From the NCBI GenBank assembly GCA_051651645.1, contig JBOFSR010000011.1, forward strand, positions 1-14,388: DNA of 14,388 bases. Reading direction: 5' to 3'. The position numbers and the translations under genes are program-made. This DNA is from JBOFSR01 sp051651645. Its GTDB lineage: Bacteria; Spirochaetota; Spirochaetia; Treponematales; Treponemataceae. Positions 14,195 through 14,388 of this stretch are shown piece after piece. How positions within the stretch are numbered: the stretch's first letter is position 1; the number at the start of each line of letters is the position of its first letter. A model generated the notes under the pieces. The model was not told the DNA's origin, did not search any database, and worked only from the letters and a program-made list of their open reading frames with translations.

Positions 14195-14388
14195 AAAAAA
14201 CACAAGACCGTCAACCTTTTGTAACCGCCAGCGAAAACAACAAGGCGAGCGGTACTTCAAAAAAATGTGGCTTGATGCCGTCAGTGACAAAGAGATTCCC
14301 GTGTTTCGCTTTGCCGCCAAAGATGACTTTACCCACGAGAAGGATTATAAGAGAAGCCGTCAAATCAATGCATGGTTTGATGAGGTTT
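14181..14388 (+). CDS. Start of an unrecognised protein (partial, runs off the window)
   Basis: From a GTG at 14181 the frame is open for 69 codons to the window edge. It begins VSYFEKNTRPSTFCNRQRKQ and continues with FKKMWLDAVSDKEIPVFRF, then a charged stretch ending INAWFDEV. No family is recognised. Another plus frame and the in-register antisense frame are also largely open. This frame is preferred because about 60% of its codons begin with a purine and the product is charged and protein-like. The GTG lies inside the last 14 bases of the MerR-like gene and has no clear ribosome binding site; the first ATG is at 14263. Bases 14195-14388 look more G/C-rich than the preceding kilobase. Confidence 0.5.
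   Translation, partial: MSYFEKNTRPSTFCNRQRKQQGERYFKKMWLDAVSDKEIPVFRFAAKDDFTHEKDYKRSRQINAWFDEV

Noticed and set aside
14195..14388. Alternative coding frames at the right edge: plus-strand TTG at 14191, and the antisense frame
   Set aside because: Both are open but have weaker purine-first codon bias. The antisense frame is exactly in register with the preferred frame, as expected for a shadow.
1..14388. CRISPR array, tRNA or rRNA genes, riboswitch
   Set aside because: No regularly spaced repeats, cloverleaf-like stretches or rRNA-like segments were seen. Intergenic gaps are mostly under 80 bases, and the 320-base gap before ctp shows only promoter-like elements.

Overview
The window looks like a chromosomal segment of a low-GC Treponema-like spirochaete. 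This is an inference from gene content, the A/T-rich codon use, the predominance of AAGGA-type ribosome binding sites and the overall style of the proteins. No rRNA or species marker is present, so genus-level placement is tentative. Nearly everything is on the + strand; only cysS is on the minus strand.

Region 1 (1-3576): the tail of a TPR-like protein, then a probable operon starting at a sigma70-type promoter (145-173). It holds a 682-residue protein of unknown function, thymidylate synthase (thyA) and dihydrofolate reductase (folA). The three genes are joined by two 4-bp ATGA overlaps. ThyA consumes methylene-tetrahydrofolate and makes dihydrofolate, which FolA reduces again, so thyA-folA is a self-contained dTMP/folate cycle pair.

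Region 2 (3577-6077): xseA (exonuclease VII large subunit, with no small subunit beside it) and an XdhC/CoxI-family protein of unusual domain order. Both genes lack a Shine-Dalgarno sequence. Both carry an extended -10 promoter placed so that transcription would begin on the ATG itself, which suggests leaderless mRNAs.

Region 3 (6078-8951): a visibly more A/T-rich two-gene cassette with its own perfect consensus promoter (TTGACA-17-TATAAT). It encodes a DUF6994-family protein and a 694-residue DUF262/DUF1524 (GmrSD/SspE/BrxU-like) nuclease with an extra C-terminal domain. It sits between housekeeping genes and is the best candidate for an accessory anti-phage or restriction module. It ends at hairpins shared with the convergent cysS gene.

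Region 4 (8952-10804): cysS (cysteinyl-tRNA synthetase, minus strand) and an A/T-rich divergent promoter region.

Region 5 (10805-14388): ctp (exported S41 processing protease), rsmE (16S rRNA m3U1498 methyltransferase), a very divergent WecG/TagA/CpsF-type glycosyltransferase homologue with a C-terminal membrane segment, a short MerR-like HTH protein, and the start of an unrecognised gene that runs off the window. Tight spacing and overlaps suggest one transcription unit.
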